A stretch of 64,000 nt of DNA. Source: Acidobacteriota bacterium. GTDB taxonomy: Bacteria > Acidobacteriota > Thermoanaerobaculia > Gp7-AA8. Each line of letters opens with the position of its first letter. Positions within the stretch are counted from its first letter, which is position 1. Both the position numbers and the translations under genes were made by a program. The notes beneath the pieces are model-generated. The model saw only the letters and a list, made by a program, of their open reading frames with translations. It was not told the DNA's origin and did no database searches. The stretch is taken from the NCBI GenBank assembly GCA_021325515.1, contig JAJPHC010000013.1, positions 436,001 through 500,000 of the forward strand, in the 5' to 3' direction. Below, one piece after another: positions 18,286 to 25,503 of the stretch.

Positions 18286-19224
18286 ATGGAGCACAACACC
18301 GCATTCGTTTTCCCCGGTCAGGGGAGTCAGTACGCGGGGATGGGGAAGGACGTCGCCGAAAAATACCCCGTCGCCCGCCGCGTTTTCGAGGAGATCGACG
18401 AAGCCCTCGGCTTCTCGATTTCGAAGCTCTGCTTCGAAGGTCCCGATGAAGAGCTGAAGCTCACGCAGAACACGCAGCCGGCGATCCTCGCCGTCTCCTC
18501 CGCGATCCACGCGGTGCTGGAAGAGCTCGGAATCGCGCGCCGCGATCTCGTCGCCGGTCATTCCCTCGGCGAGTACAGCGCGATCGTCAGCGTCGGCGGA
18601 CTCACTCCGGGCGAAGCGGCGAAGATCGTTCATCTTCGCGGCAAGTTCATGCAGGAAGCCGTTCCCGTCGGAAGCGGCGGCATGGCGGCGATCATCGGAC
18701 CCTCCGTCGAAGAAGTGCAGTCGGTCTGCGATGAAGCCGCGCAGGGCGACGTCGTCTCCGTGGCGAACATCAACTCGCCGGGACAGGTCGTGATCGCCGG
18801 AAGCGCAGCCGCAATCCAGCGCGCGATCGAAGTGGCGAAGAGCCGCGGCTTCCGCAAGGCGATTCCTCTCGAAGTCTCCGCACCCTTCCATTGCGCGCTG
18901 ATGCAGCCCGCCGAAGAGAAGTTGAAGCCTGTGCTGGAAGCGGCGAACTTCAAGGATCTCTGGGTGTCGCTCGTCTCGAATGTCGACGCCTCGCCGATCG
19001 GCACGCCGACCGCGGTGCGCAATGCGCTGATCCGCCAGGTCGTCTCGCCGGTGCGCTGGGTCGAATCGGTCGAGAAGATGATCGCGATGGGCGTTCGCCG
19101 CTTCGTCGAGGTCGGACCGAAGAACGTGCTCACCGGAATGATCAAGCGGATCGACAAGTCGGTCGAGCTGTTCAACGTGTCCGACGTTCCGTCGATCGAA
19201 GCATTCGCGGCAGCGATGAAATAG
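18286..19224 (+). CDS. fabD: Malonyl-CoA:ACP transacylase
   Basis: A 312-residue FabD. The N-terminal VFPGQGSQYAGMGKD and the catalytic GHSLGEYSAI (nucleophile Ser near residue 93) are present, with the partner His in VSAPFHCALM near residue 204. It loads malonate on acyl carrier protein for fatty-acid elongation. The ATG at 18286 gives the full family length; an earlier frame start within plsX is a shadow. Confidence 0.95.
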   Translation: MEHNTAFVFPGQGSQYAGMGKDVAEKYPVARRVFEEIDEALGFSISKLCFEGPDEELKLTQNTQPAILAVSSAIHAVLEELGIARRDLVAGHSLGEYSAIVSVGGLTPGEAAKIVHLRGKFMQEAVPVGSGGMAAIIGPSVEEVQSVCDEAAQGDVVSVANINSPGQVVIAGSAAAIQRAIEVAKSRGFRKAIPLEVSAPFHCALMQPAEEKLKPVLEAANFKDLWVSLVSNVDASPIGTPTAVRNALIRQVVSPVRWVESVEKMIAMGVRRFVEVGPKNVLTGMIKRIDKSVELFNVSDVPSIEAFAAAMK

Positions 19225-19228
19225 GAGC

Positions 19229-19264
19229 GCGGACGTCTCGTCCGCAACGGAGCGGGCGTCCCGC
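19229..19264. repeat. Two short intergenic palindromes
   Basis: GCGGACG/CGTCCGC (19229-19245) and GCGGG/CCCGC (19252-19264) between fabD and fabG. They resemble the other palindromic intergenic elements in the host part. Confidence 0.5.
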
Positions 19265-19288
19265 CCTTCCGCAAAAGGAGAGCTCATC

Positions 19289-20023
19289 ATGAAAGTCGAT
19301 CTCACCGGCAAAACTGCACTCGTCACCGGCGCGTCGCGCGGCATCGGCGAAGCGATCGCGCGCCGCCTCGGCGAAACCGGAGCGAAGGTGCTGTGCGCCG
19401 CTCGCACACTCGACGCGGTGCAGCGCGTCGCCGCCGAGATCGGCGAGAAGGGCGTCGCCGTGCAGCTCGACATCACGGCGCCCGACGTCCGCGATCGCAT
19501 CAAGGCGCTACTCGACGAACATACGAACATCGACATCCTCGTCAACAACGCCGGCGTCACGGAAGACGATCTCTTCATCCGCATGAAGCCGGAGCAGTGG
19601 GACCGCGTGCTGCGCACGAATCTCGATTCGGCGTTTCACATCACGCAGGAAGTCGCGAAGAAGATGATCCGCGCACGCTGGGGCCGCATCATCAACATCA
19701 CCTCGGTGGTGGGCCTGAGCGGAAATCCGGGGCAGGTGAACTACGCGTCATCGAAGGCCGGGATCATCGGCTTCACGAAGGCGCTCGCACTCGAGATCGG
19801 ATCGCGGAACGTCACGGTGAATGCGATCGCGCCAGGCTTCATCCAGACGTCGATGACCGAGGCGATGACCGACGACGCGAAGAAGAAGCTCGAGGAGAAG
19901 ATTGCCGCGAAGCGCCTCGGCACGCCGGACGATATCGCCTGGGCCGCCGTCTTTCTTGCCTCAGAGGAGGCGGGCTACGTCACCGGCACGGTCCTCAACG
20001 TCAGCGGCGGTCTCTACACGTAG
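19289..20023 (+). CDS. fabG: 3-oxoacyl-[ACP] reductase
   Basis: A 244-residue short-chain dehydrogenase. The NADPH motif TGASRGIG is at residues 12-19, followed by the NNAG motif, and the catalytic Ser and Tyr-Lys pair in ITSVVGLSG and YASSKAG. It is the ketoreductase of fatty-acid synthesis, in line with fabD 64 bases upstream. The ATG follows AAAGGAGAGC. Its last 63 bases are overlapped by the reverse-strand PIG-L gene. Confidence 0.93.
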   Translation: MKVDLTGKTALVTGASRGIGEAIARRLGETGAKVLCAARTLDAVQRVAAEIGEKGVAVQLDITAPDVRDRIKALLDEHTNIDILVNNAGVTEDDLFIRMKPEQWDRVLRTNLDSAFHITQEVAKKMIRARWGRIINITSVVGLSGNPGQVNYASSKAGIIGFTKALALEIGSRNVTVNAIAPGFIQTSMTEAMTDDAKKKLEEKIAAKRLGTPDDIAWAAVFLASEEAGYVTGTVLNVSGGLYT

Positions 20024-20755
20024 CTCGTGATGGCGTCCAAAGAGGACGAACAGCGCGTGCTTCATGCGCAGCGCGAAGCACTTCCATCGCGAGTCGACGC
20101 GCACAACGTCGAATTCCGCGCGGTAGAACGTCTCGTCGGCCGTGGCGTAGGAGAGAAAACGTTCGCGGCTGAGGAGCAGTTGCGACTTGTGACTCAGGAT
20201 CGCGGCTCGCTTTCGTTGCCGTTCATCCTCCGCGAGCTCGAGCACGGCGCGCACGCGGTTCCGCGGTGCGCCGCCGTGAATCGAATACGTGACGATCTCC
20301 GCTCCGCACTCCCTCGCCGCCTGATGCGCGTACCACGCAATCGCGCGATGGTCGTAATGTGCGTCGAAGGTGGAAGGCGACACGATCAGCGTCGGAGCGA
20401 ACGTGCGGATCTCTTCGGTGAGCAGCGCCAGCAGCCGGCGGTCGCCGCGCCGCGCCAGCGACATCAGGCGTTGGTCGGGAAAACCGAGGAAGCGGGTCTG
20501 GTGTTCGCCGGCGCCGGTGATCTGCAGCGACTCGAGCGCCTCACGCCGGCGCATGGCTCCCCATTGCGCGCGGTCTTCATCGGTGAGACGGAGCTTTCCG
20601 AAGAGGAAACGCTGCGGCCAGGGATTCCGTTCGCCGTCGGTGACGAACAGGATGCGCGGCTCTCCCGCGCGTTGCAGCAGTCCGGCGCAGGCGATCACGT
20701 CGTCGTCCGGATGTGGAGCGATGACCAGAACGCGATGCAGCGAAAGGTTAGCCAT
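19961..20755 (-). CDS. PIG-L family deacetylase
   Basis: A 264-residue LmbE/PIG-L zinc deacetylase. The metal motif HPDDD is at residues 15-19, and the second metal segment is DAHYDHRAI near residue 150. Relatives remove N-acetyl groups from GlcNAc-containing lipids or glycosides. I choose the ATG at 20755, which shares one base with the stop of the upstream GT39-like gene; the long upstream extension of this frame is out of phase with that gene. The C-terminus overlaps fabG by 63 bases tail to tail. Confidence 0.88.
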   Translation of the reverse strand: MANLSLHRVLVIAPHPDDDVIACAGLLQRAGEPRILFVTDGERNPWPQRFLFGKLRLTDEDRAQWGAMRRREALESLQITGAGEHQTRFLGFPDQRLMSLARRGDRRLLALLTEEIRTFAPTLIVSPSTFDAHYDHRAIAWYAHQAARECGAEIVTYSIHGGAPRNRVRAVLELAEDERQRKRAAILSHKSQLLLSRERFLSYATADETFYRAEFDVVRVDSRWKCFALRMKHALFVLFGRHHELRVETAADVEDRAGDVARLL

Positions 20756-22350
20756 CAGAAGTCCAGATCGCGCAGGTGAAACGGTGAGTAGCCGCGCTCG
20801 AAGGCAGGAGCCCAGAGCCACGCCACCCGTTCGTCTGCCGCACGGGCGAAGTGATGCATACCCGGTGCAAGCTCGACTGCGCCGTGATATCTGGCGCCGT
20901 CGAGTGTGCCCGCTGCACCGCCGTGCGGGTCGATGATCACGTAGCGGCCGGGGATGGCCGTCTCGAACGCGCCCGACTCCGGAATGACGTTGCCCGAAAC
21001 CCGGAGGCGGCCGACGTCGATGAAGTGCTCGAGCAGAAATTGTTTCGCGCGCGGAGGCCAGAAGCGTCCGTCGGCCTGCGCGACGTGGCAGCGCGCCCTG
21101 ATCATGTCGGTGGCGATCGTATCGGGAATGAGGCCGTGCCTCATCTCGGCGCGGCCGATCGCCTCGAAGATGAAGTAGTAGGGGCGGCGGCGATAGATCG
21201 TTTCGCCCTTGAAATCCATCAGCGGCTCGCCCGGCCTCGTCAGGCCGAGAGCCTGATTCATCATCGTCGTGAACTCGCGTGTGTCGTTCTTCAGCCATTC
21301 CGTGTAATGGCCGAGGCCGTAGAGGCAGAGCAGAGTCCAGGCGGCGAGCGCGGGAGCTCGGAACGGCTGCACGTCGATCCAGAACGCGATGATCATCGCG
21401 TAGAGGGGAAGCACCGCCAGCGCATCGCGCGCGGAGATCAGGATCCACCAGCAGGCGAGCGTCAGGGTGAAGAGGAGCGCGAAGGTGAAGATGAAGAAGC
21501 GCCAGCGCGCGGCGCGGTCGAAAACGATCTTTGCCGCGCGCTCGCGCAGCGCGTAGAGCATCAGGAAGAGCGACGGGAAGTAGATCAGGCGGACGAACTG
21601 CGAGTGGGGCCGCGTCTTCGAGACGAGCTCGTTGAAGGTGAAGTTGCAGTACACGAGGTCAGGCCATGCGCCGAGCTTCACGAAGACCGCGGCCAGCAGC
21701 GAGGGAACGATCGCCAGGCCGAGGAGCGCCGGAATGACGACGCGCGCCGCGTCGCGCCAGCGGCGCGTTTCGTTCGAGAAAATCCACGTCGTTGCCCCCG
21801 CGAGCAGCAGCGTGATGACGAGCAGCGAGGTCTTGAGAGATACGCACGCGGCGGTGCCGAGAATGAGGCCCGTGGTGAAGAGGCGGAGCCGCGTCAGTTC
21901 CCCGCCGGTCAGCACGAGCAGCGCCGCCATCCAGAGTCCGAGCCAGAGATTGTCGGTGCGGTACTCGAGCGATTTCAGGAAGAAAGTGGGGAAGAGGTGA
22001 AGGATGAGCAGCGACCAGATGGCGACGCGCTGCGAGTAGAAGCGGCGGGCGACGATCCAGGTGACTGCGCTGACGAAGAGCCAGATGGGAATCATCAGCG
22101 CGCGCATGTAGAAGAGGATATCGGCGCGTTCGCCGAAGAGTGCCAGCCACGGTGCGGTGACCATGTGGAAGAGAGGGGTGTGATTGTCGAAGAGGTCGCG
22201 ATACTGGACGAGGCCCTGGGTCCAGCCCCAGGCGACGTGGAGATGCTGCGGCTCGTCGGAGTCGAACCGATAACGAAAGAAGGCGGCGGCGCGGCTGAGG
22301 AGCAGCAGCAGAGCCAGCCCGCCGGCGAGAAAGCGCTCGATTCTGGACAT
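20755..22350 (-). CDS. GT39/ArnT-like integral-membrane glycosyltransferase
   Basis: A 531-residue protein with about ten hydrophobic segments over the first 380 residues and a soluble C-terminal part. The first periplasmic loop holds the Asp/Glu signature (FDSDEPQHLH near residue 32), as in dolichyl-phosphate-mannose and ArnT-like transferases that use polyprenyl-linked sugars. It is coupled to the PIG-L deacetylase by a TGATG overlap, which suggests modification of a lipid-linked glycan. I use the ATG at 22350; a TTG 42 bases upstream lies inside the tRNA promoter region. Confidence 0.82.
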   Translation of the reverse strand: MSRIERFLAGGLALLLLLSRAAAFFRYRFDSDEPQHLHVAWGWTQGLVQYRDLFDNHTPLFHMVTAPWLALFGERADILFYMRALMIPIWLFVSAVTWIVARRFYSQRVAIWSLLILHLFPTFFLKSLEYRTDNLWLGLWMAALLVLTGGELTRLRLFTTGLILGTAACVSLKTSLLVITLLLAGATTWIFSNETRRWRDAARVVIPALLGLAIVPSLLAAVFVKLGAWPDLVYCNFTFNELVSKTRPHSQFVRLIYFPSLFLMLYALRERAAKIVFDRAARWRFFIFTFALLFTLTLACWWILISARDALAVLPLYAMIIAFWIDVQPFRAPALAAWTLLCLYGLGHYTEWLKNDTREFTTMMNQALGLTRPGEPLMDFKGETIYRRRPYYFIFEAIGRAEMRHGLIPDTIATDMIRARCHVAQADGRFWPPRAKQFLLEHFIDVGRLRVSGNVIPESGAFETAIPGRYVIIDPHGGAAGTLDGARYHGAVELAPGMHHFARAADERVAWLWAPAFERGYSPFHLRDLDF

Positions 22351-22385
22351 GGTCAAAGGGCGCGCGGATGGTAACAAAAAATCGC

Positions 22386-22414
22386 TCGACAACCGCCGCC
22401 GCGGTGAATAGAAT
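22386..22414 (+). promoter_or_regulatory. Promoter of tRNA-Thr
   Basis: TCGACA (22386-22391), exactly 17 bases, then TAGAAT (22409-22414), 40 bases before the mature tRNA. This is a good sigma-70-type pair. Confidence 0.6.
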
Positions 22415-22436
22415 CGCGCGCCTTGTTGTTCGGAAG

Positions 22437-22454
22437 GCCGTTGTAGCTCAGCAG
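22437..22454 (+). repeat. Tandem partial duplication of the tRNA-Thr 5' end
   Basis: The first 15 bases of the tRNA (GCCGTTGTAGCTCAG) occur once more directly upstream, with an 18-base period. It lies in the tRNA leader and lacks anticodon and T arms, so it is not a second gene. Confidence 0.85.
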
Positions 22455-22530
22455 GCCGTTGTAGCTCAGTTGGTAGAGCAGCTGATTCGTAATCAGCAGG
22501 TCACCGGTTCAAGTCCGGTCAACGGCTCCA
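22455..22530 (+). tRNA. tRNA-Thr (anticodon CGT)
   Basis: A 76-base cloverleaf. Acceptor stem GCCGTTG (22455-22461) pairs with CAACGGC (22520-22526); the anticodon stem is GCTGA/TCAGC with loop TTCGTAA and anticodon CGT; the T loop is GGTTCAAGTCC; CCA is encoded. The phage integrase gene lies just past its 3' end, so this tRNA is probably attB and remains intact after integration. Confidence 0.95.
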
Positions 22531-22549
22531 TCTAAGTTACTGAAAAGAT

Positions 22550-22568
22550 GCGCCGAAAGGCGCGTTTT
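22550..22568 (+). terminator. Terminator of tRNA-Thr (near phage attL)
   Basis: A five-base stem GCGCC/GGCGC with a GAAA loop, then GTTTTGCTTTT, 20 bases after the tRNA. It lies on the phage side of the presumed crossover, so the tRNA may use a phage-supplied terminator. Confidence 0.6.
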
Positions 22569-22584
22569 GCTTTTCTGAATAACT

Positions 22585-22645
22585 CGGGTAGTTCCGTGTG
22601 AAAACGGGTAGATATGGGCCGAAACCATAGGCGTTTCCATAGGCG
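22585..22645. promoter_or_regulatory. Candidate integrase arm-type binding repeats
   Basis: Two CGGGTAG repeats (22585-22591, 22605-22611; 20-bp spacing) and two CCATAGGCG repeats (22625-22633, 22637-22645; 12-bp spacing) between the tRNA and the integrase stop. This is where arm sites for Int would be expected. Confidence 0.4.
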
Positions 22646-22652
22646 CTTTTCC

Positions 22653-23846
22653 TCACGCGCTGCGCTTCAGTGGGATCGCGTTCGCGATGATCTCGGCCGG
22701 CCGGAACTTCTCGATCAATTTTCGGCGCGTCAGGCGGTTCTTTACATACCAGCGCTCTGTGGTTTTCTCATCCGCGTGGCCGAGGTGAGCCGCTGCCGCT
22801 TTCATGTCCGACGTCTCTTCATAGACGGCGGTTGCGATCTCGGCGCGGATCTGGGCGAGGGTATCGATCGCGCCGATCCTCACCGGGTTCTTCTTCGCTC
22901 CGTCGCGCTTCATGGCGATGAAGCCGGCGGCTTTCGAGGCGGCGCGAATGCGCGGCCGCATCAGCTCGCGCGTCATCGGCTTGCCGGTGTCGTCGGTGAA
23001 GACGTATCCCCCAGGCGCCGCCTTCCGGACGAAGGGGCGGATCTTCTCGACCGCATCGGATGTGATGACGTAAACGTGGCGCTTCCGTACACGAGAGCCT
23101 TTGTTGTGAAGAATCGGACGAAAGACACCGATCGCGACTTCGCGGCCGTCGACGTCGATCGAGAGATCGAGATCGAATTCATCCTTCTTCGCGCTGAGGA
23201 TTTCGACGTCGCGAGCTCCAGTACGTGCTTTCAGGTATGCCACGGCTTGCTCGAGCGAACCTTCTGGCATCGCGGCGATCAGCTTCCGGATCGTTTCCGC
23301 GTCGAGATCCTTCTTCTCGCGAGTCTCGGCGCGGATCTCGTCATGCGGGATCTTCCAATCGACGGCGATCCACTTCCATCGCAGCATCGTGCGGAGAGCT
23401 GAAAGCGTCTTCGCGATCAGCGAGCCTTTGCTGCTGGTGTTCTGGCGCATCCAGCGGATGAATGCGGAGATGCGTGAGGAGTCGAGATCGCTCGCCAGGC
23501 GAACGCCGATATCGTGCATGCCGCGCTTCAGATAGTCGGTGGCGATCGCGTAATGGCGCGTGGTCTGCGGATCCCTGATCTTTTCGACTTCGAGTTGTTC
23601 AACGTGAGCGAGCCATTCATCACACAGCTGCTCGATCGCTACGTCGCGATCGCGCCGGCCGTACACGTGATAGTTCGTGTCGTGCTCCGCGCGCACACCT
23701 TTCGCGTCGGTTTTGAATCCTGGGATGAACTGCTCGTGATACGGATGTGACTTTCTCTGACAGACGAACACGTATCCCGCCCCATGCTTTGGGTGATCGT
23801 ATGGCGCCAGTCGATCTTCGAATTGAAGTCCCTTAGGCAGCGGCAT
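22653..23846 (-). CDS. int: Phage tyrosine integrase
   Basis: A 397-residue tyrosine recombinase reading toward the tRNA. An N-terminal arm-binding region (residues 1-65) and a core-binding helical domain (about 70-175) precede the catalytic domain. Catalytic residues seen are Arg212 (TGARDVEIL), Arg334 (LAQIRAE), His354/His357 (AAHLGHADE) and Tyr367 (RWYVKN); the first His of the usual HxxR box is not obvious. It inserts and excises the prophage at tRNA-Thr. GGAG lies nine bases before the ATG. The 5' end is abutted by an HNH gene and appears to have been rebuilt (see the remnant at 24355-24399). Confidence 0.92.
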   Translation of the reverse strand: MPLPKGLQFEDRLAPYDHPKHGAGYVFVCQRKSHPYHEQFIPGFKTDAKGVRAEHDTNYHVYGRRDRDVAIEQLCDEWLAHVEQLEVEKIRDPQTTRHYAIATDYLKRGMHDIGVRLASDLDSSRISAFIRWMRQNTSSKGSLIAKTLSALRTMLRWKWIAVDWKIPHDEIRAETREKKDLDAETIRKLIAAMPEGSLEQAVAYLKARTGARDVEILSAKKDEFDLDLSIDVDGREVAIGVFRPILHNKGSRVRKRHVYVITSDAVEKIRPFVRKAAPGGYVFTDDTGKPMTRELMRPRIRAASKAAGFIAMKRDGAKKNPVRIGAIDTLAQIRAEIATAVYEETSDMKAAAAHLGHADEKTTERWYVKNRLTRRKLIEKFRPAEIIANAIPLKRSA

Positions 23847-23847
23847 C

Positions 23848-23853
23848 TATAAT
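23848..23853 (+). promoter_or_regulatory. -10 element (TATAAT) six bases before the HNH start
   Basis: A perfect TATAAT ends six bases before the ATG at 23860, so transcription would begin at or next to the start codon. There is no Shine-Dalgarno. Confidence 0.45.
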
Positions 23854-23859
23854 GTCTCC

Positions 23860-24351
23860 ATGGATGTCGCATCTCAATTCCCTCACGCGGACGAGAGTGC
23901 AGTTGCCCGTTTCATCGCGAAGGTCGAATTCAGCGGGTCCTGTTGGTTGTGGACAGCTGCTATGAATCGCGGCGGGTACGGAAAGTTCAATTACAAAGGG
24001 AAGGCAACGCGTGCGCATCGAGTAAGTTTTCTCTGGGCGCGCGGCTATCTTCCGCGGGTGATCGATCATGTGTGCAGAAATCGCGCATGCGTGAATCCTC
24101 TGCACTTGGACGCTGTCACCTATACAGAGAACTGTCTGCGTGGCATCTCGCCTGCTGCTATGAACATGAGGAAAACGCACTGTCCTCGTGGACACGCTTA
24201 CGATGAAGCAAACACATGGTCTTCCCCGACGCGCAATGGACGTTGGTGCCGCGAATGCCATCGCTTGGCTGCGGCGCGCCGCTACAAAGCGAACAAGGCC
24301 GCGATAAATGCGCGTCGTGCTGAGCTCTATCGAATGCGCTCGGCGCGGTGA
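23860..24351 (+). CDS. HNH endonuclease (free-standing homing type), divergent from int
   Basis: A 163-residue HNH_3-type nuclease: N-terminal SCWLWTAAMNRGGYGKF, AHRVSFLWARGYLPRVIDH, then CRNRACVNPLHLDAVT carrying the HNH core, and a C-terminal zinc segment CPRGH...CRECH. Such enzymes nick or cut DNA and spread their own gene by homing. It lies between the integrase start and a leftover copy of the same integrase start, so it was probably introduced as a cassette. It is homologous to the second HNH gene at 29095. Confidence 0.88.
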   Translation: MDVASQFPHADESAVARFIAKVEFSGSCWLWTAAMNRGGYGKFNYKGKATRAHRVSFLWARGYLPRVIDHVCRNRACVNPLHLDAVTYTENCLRGISPAAMNMRKTHCPRGHAYDEANTWSSPTRNGRWCRECHRLAAARRYKANKAAINARRAELYRMRSAR

Positions 24352-24354
24352 TGG

Positions 24355-24399
24355 CGGCGCGATGCGCTCTTCGAACTTCAGACCCTTGGGGAGCGGCAT
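24355..24399 (-). pseudogene. Remnant of a second integrase 5' end
   Basis: On the reverse strand an ATG at 24399 opens 15 codons reading MPLPKGLKFEERIAP, against MPLPKGLQFEDRLAP for the functional integrase start at 23846. By hand alignment 34 of 45 bases match and most changes are silent. Beyond codon 15 the similarity stops and the frame runs antisense into the HNH gene. It looks like the original int start left behind when the HNH cassette entered. Confidence 0.7.
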
Positions 24400-24404
24400 G
24401 CGCT

Positions 24405-24421
24405 TTAACCCTTGGGGTTAA
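24405..24421. promoter_or_regulatory. Perfect palindrome TTAACCC-N3-GGGTTAA
   Basis: Seven-base arms around TTG, just upstream of the int remnant and covering the stop of the reverse gene at 24418. It could be an operator of the ancestral int promoter or a weak hairpin at the end of the repressor operon. Confidence 0.4.
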
Positions 24422-24807
24422 TTGTTCTTCCATGGCACGGTGTTCATCGCCGTAACCTTGCCATCGGTGAACGTGATCGCCGTCATCTGCTCGTTCGTGT
24501 AATTGACCATGTAGAGCCACGATTCATAGTCATGTCCATCGCTCGTCTTCGCTTCGCGACGTTCGGCAGGATGCTCCATGATCTTCAGGACGTCGTCCTT
24601 CGTCATGCCGAGCGAGATCTTCGCAAGTCGAGGCGCATTGAACAGCGCAGCGCCGCATGCGTCAGGATCGGTGTGATGGCCGCCGCATGGAAGGATGCGG
24701 CCGTTTTCCATCACTCCGGGTCCTTCGTTATCGCCAACTGAATGACAGGCTTGTCCGGCAGCCACTGATAAAACAAGCAGAAAAAGGCCAAGCTGTTTCA
24801 TTTTCAT
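24418..24807 (-). CDS. Exported SmpA/OmlA (BamE)-like small protein, repressor operon
   Basis: A 129-residue protein with a signal sequence (KQLGLFLLVLSVAAGQAC) that may be lipidated at the Cys, though the lipobox is weak. The C-terminal 65 residues (ISLGMTKDDVLKIMEHPAE, then DYESWLYMVNYT and ITFTDGKVTAM) match the BamE/SmpA/OmlA fold pattern. The start at 24807 follows GAGGTGATC. It is the last gene of the leftward operon that begins with the phage repressor, so it should be made in the lysogen. A role in altering the cell surface or excluding other phages is inference. Confidence 0.7.
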   Translation of the reverse strand: MKMKQLGLFLLVLSVAAGQACHSVGDNEGPGVMENGRILPCGGHHTDPDACGAALFNAPRLAKISLGMTKDDVLKIMEHPAERREAKTSDGHDYESWLYMVNYTNEQMTAITFTDGKVTAMNTVPWKNN

Positions 24808-24814
24808 GATCACC

Positions 24815-25204
24815 TCACAGGTGGTTGTAGGATGAATACACCGACGCGAATTGGTCGACGACGTCATGCCATGGCGTGTCCCACGGAGCGAGCTTCCCAG
24901 CATGTGCGCTCCAGACATGGTGAACATGTCCGCCCTCGGTGACTCGATCCGCCACGGCCTTCGCTTCGTTAGAAGTTGCTCTCACGTGAAGAATGACATC
25001 TGCATCCGAGTCATCATCAACGAACGCCACTGGAGCGTGGATCTTGTCCCTCAACCGCTCGACGATCCGATCGTGAAGATCGACGTTGTCACCCGTATCA
25101 ACAAAGAGGCGCTTCGCTCCGCGCAACTCGGATTCGTCACCGTATCCAGCACCGAAGGCTAGGAAAAGAAGTAACGCCATCACTATGCGAACGGGTCGGT
25201 TCAT
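24815..25204 (-). CDS. Exported protein of unknown function, repressor operon
   Basis: A 129-residue protein with a signal peptide (MNRPVRIVMALLLFLAFGAG) and a mature part with VDDDSDADVILHVRATSN and several His (GGHVHHVWSAHAG). The pattern ADVILHVRA resembles the beta strand of small periplasmic proteins, but I do not recognise the family. The start at 25204 follows GGAGAAAACG. The next gene starts 7 bases after its stop. Confidence 0.65.
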   Translation of the reverse strand: MNRPVRIVMALLLFLAFGAGYGDESELRGAKRLFVDTGDNVDLHDRIVERLRDKIHAPVAFVDDDSDADVILHVRATSNEAKAVADRVTEGGHVHHVWSAHAGKLAPWDTPWHDVVDQFASVYSSYNHL

Positions 25205-25230
25205 CGTTTTCTCCGTTTCGGTTCCGGTCA

Positions 25231-25503
25231 TCAGCACCCTTCGAATCGATAGGACGTTATGGTGCGCTTCGGTGATGTCACGAAGAAGAATCGACAGTAT
25301 GGCCCACCGGGACCGCCGTGGAATGCGTAGATCGCTCCTCCGTCATCGAGAGGCGTGATTCGATCGGCGGCATAGGCCCGCTCCTTCATGAAGTCGTCGA
25401 TCGACCTGCCAACGTACGGCTGCAGCATCCGGTTAGTCCGGGTGAGGTTCGCGCAGCTGGAGAGCGCGGCAAGAATGAGAAGAGCGGCTGCTATGCGCCT
25501 CAT
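25231..25503 (-). CDS. Small lipoprotein, repressor operon
   Basis: A 90-residue lipoprotein with signal MRRIAAALLILAALSSC and lipobox LSSC, followed by a short mature domain (YVGRSIDDFMKERAYA, then AFHGGPGGPYCRFFFV). Its ATG overlaps the repressor stop (TGATG), so it is translationally coupled to the repressor. Family not recognised. Lysogenic-conversion or superinfection-exclusion proteins are often found in this position. Confidence 0.7.
   Translation of the reverse strand: MRRIAAALLILAALSSCANLTRTNRMLQPYVGRSIDDFMKERAYAADRITPLDDGGAIYAFHGGPGGPYCRFFFVTSPKRTITSYRFEGC

Noticed and set aside
18049-19617. Long antisense frame over fabD and fabG
   Set aside because: Covers two well-identified genes and shows only low-complexity composition.
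20851-22374. 507-codon forward frame opposite the GT39-like gene
   Set aside because: No hydrophobic or family pattern; the reverse frame has about ten membrane spans and a catalytic loop.
22437-22454. Second tRNA gene
   Set aside because: Only the first 15 bases are duplicated; there is no anticodon or T arm.
23833-24399. 188-codon reverse frame beginning like the integrase
   Set aside because: Only its first 15 codons resemble the integrase; the rest is antisense to the HNH gene, so I report the start as a remnant only.
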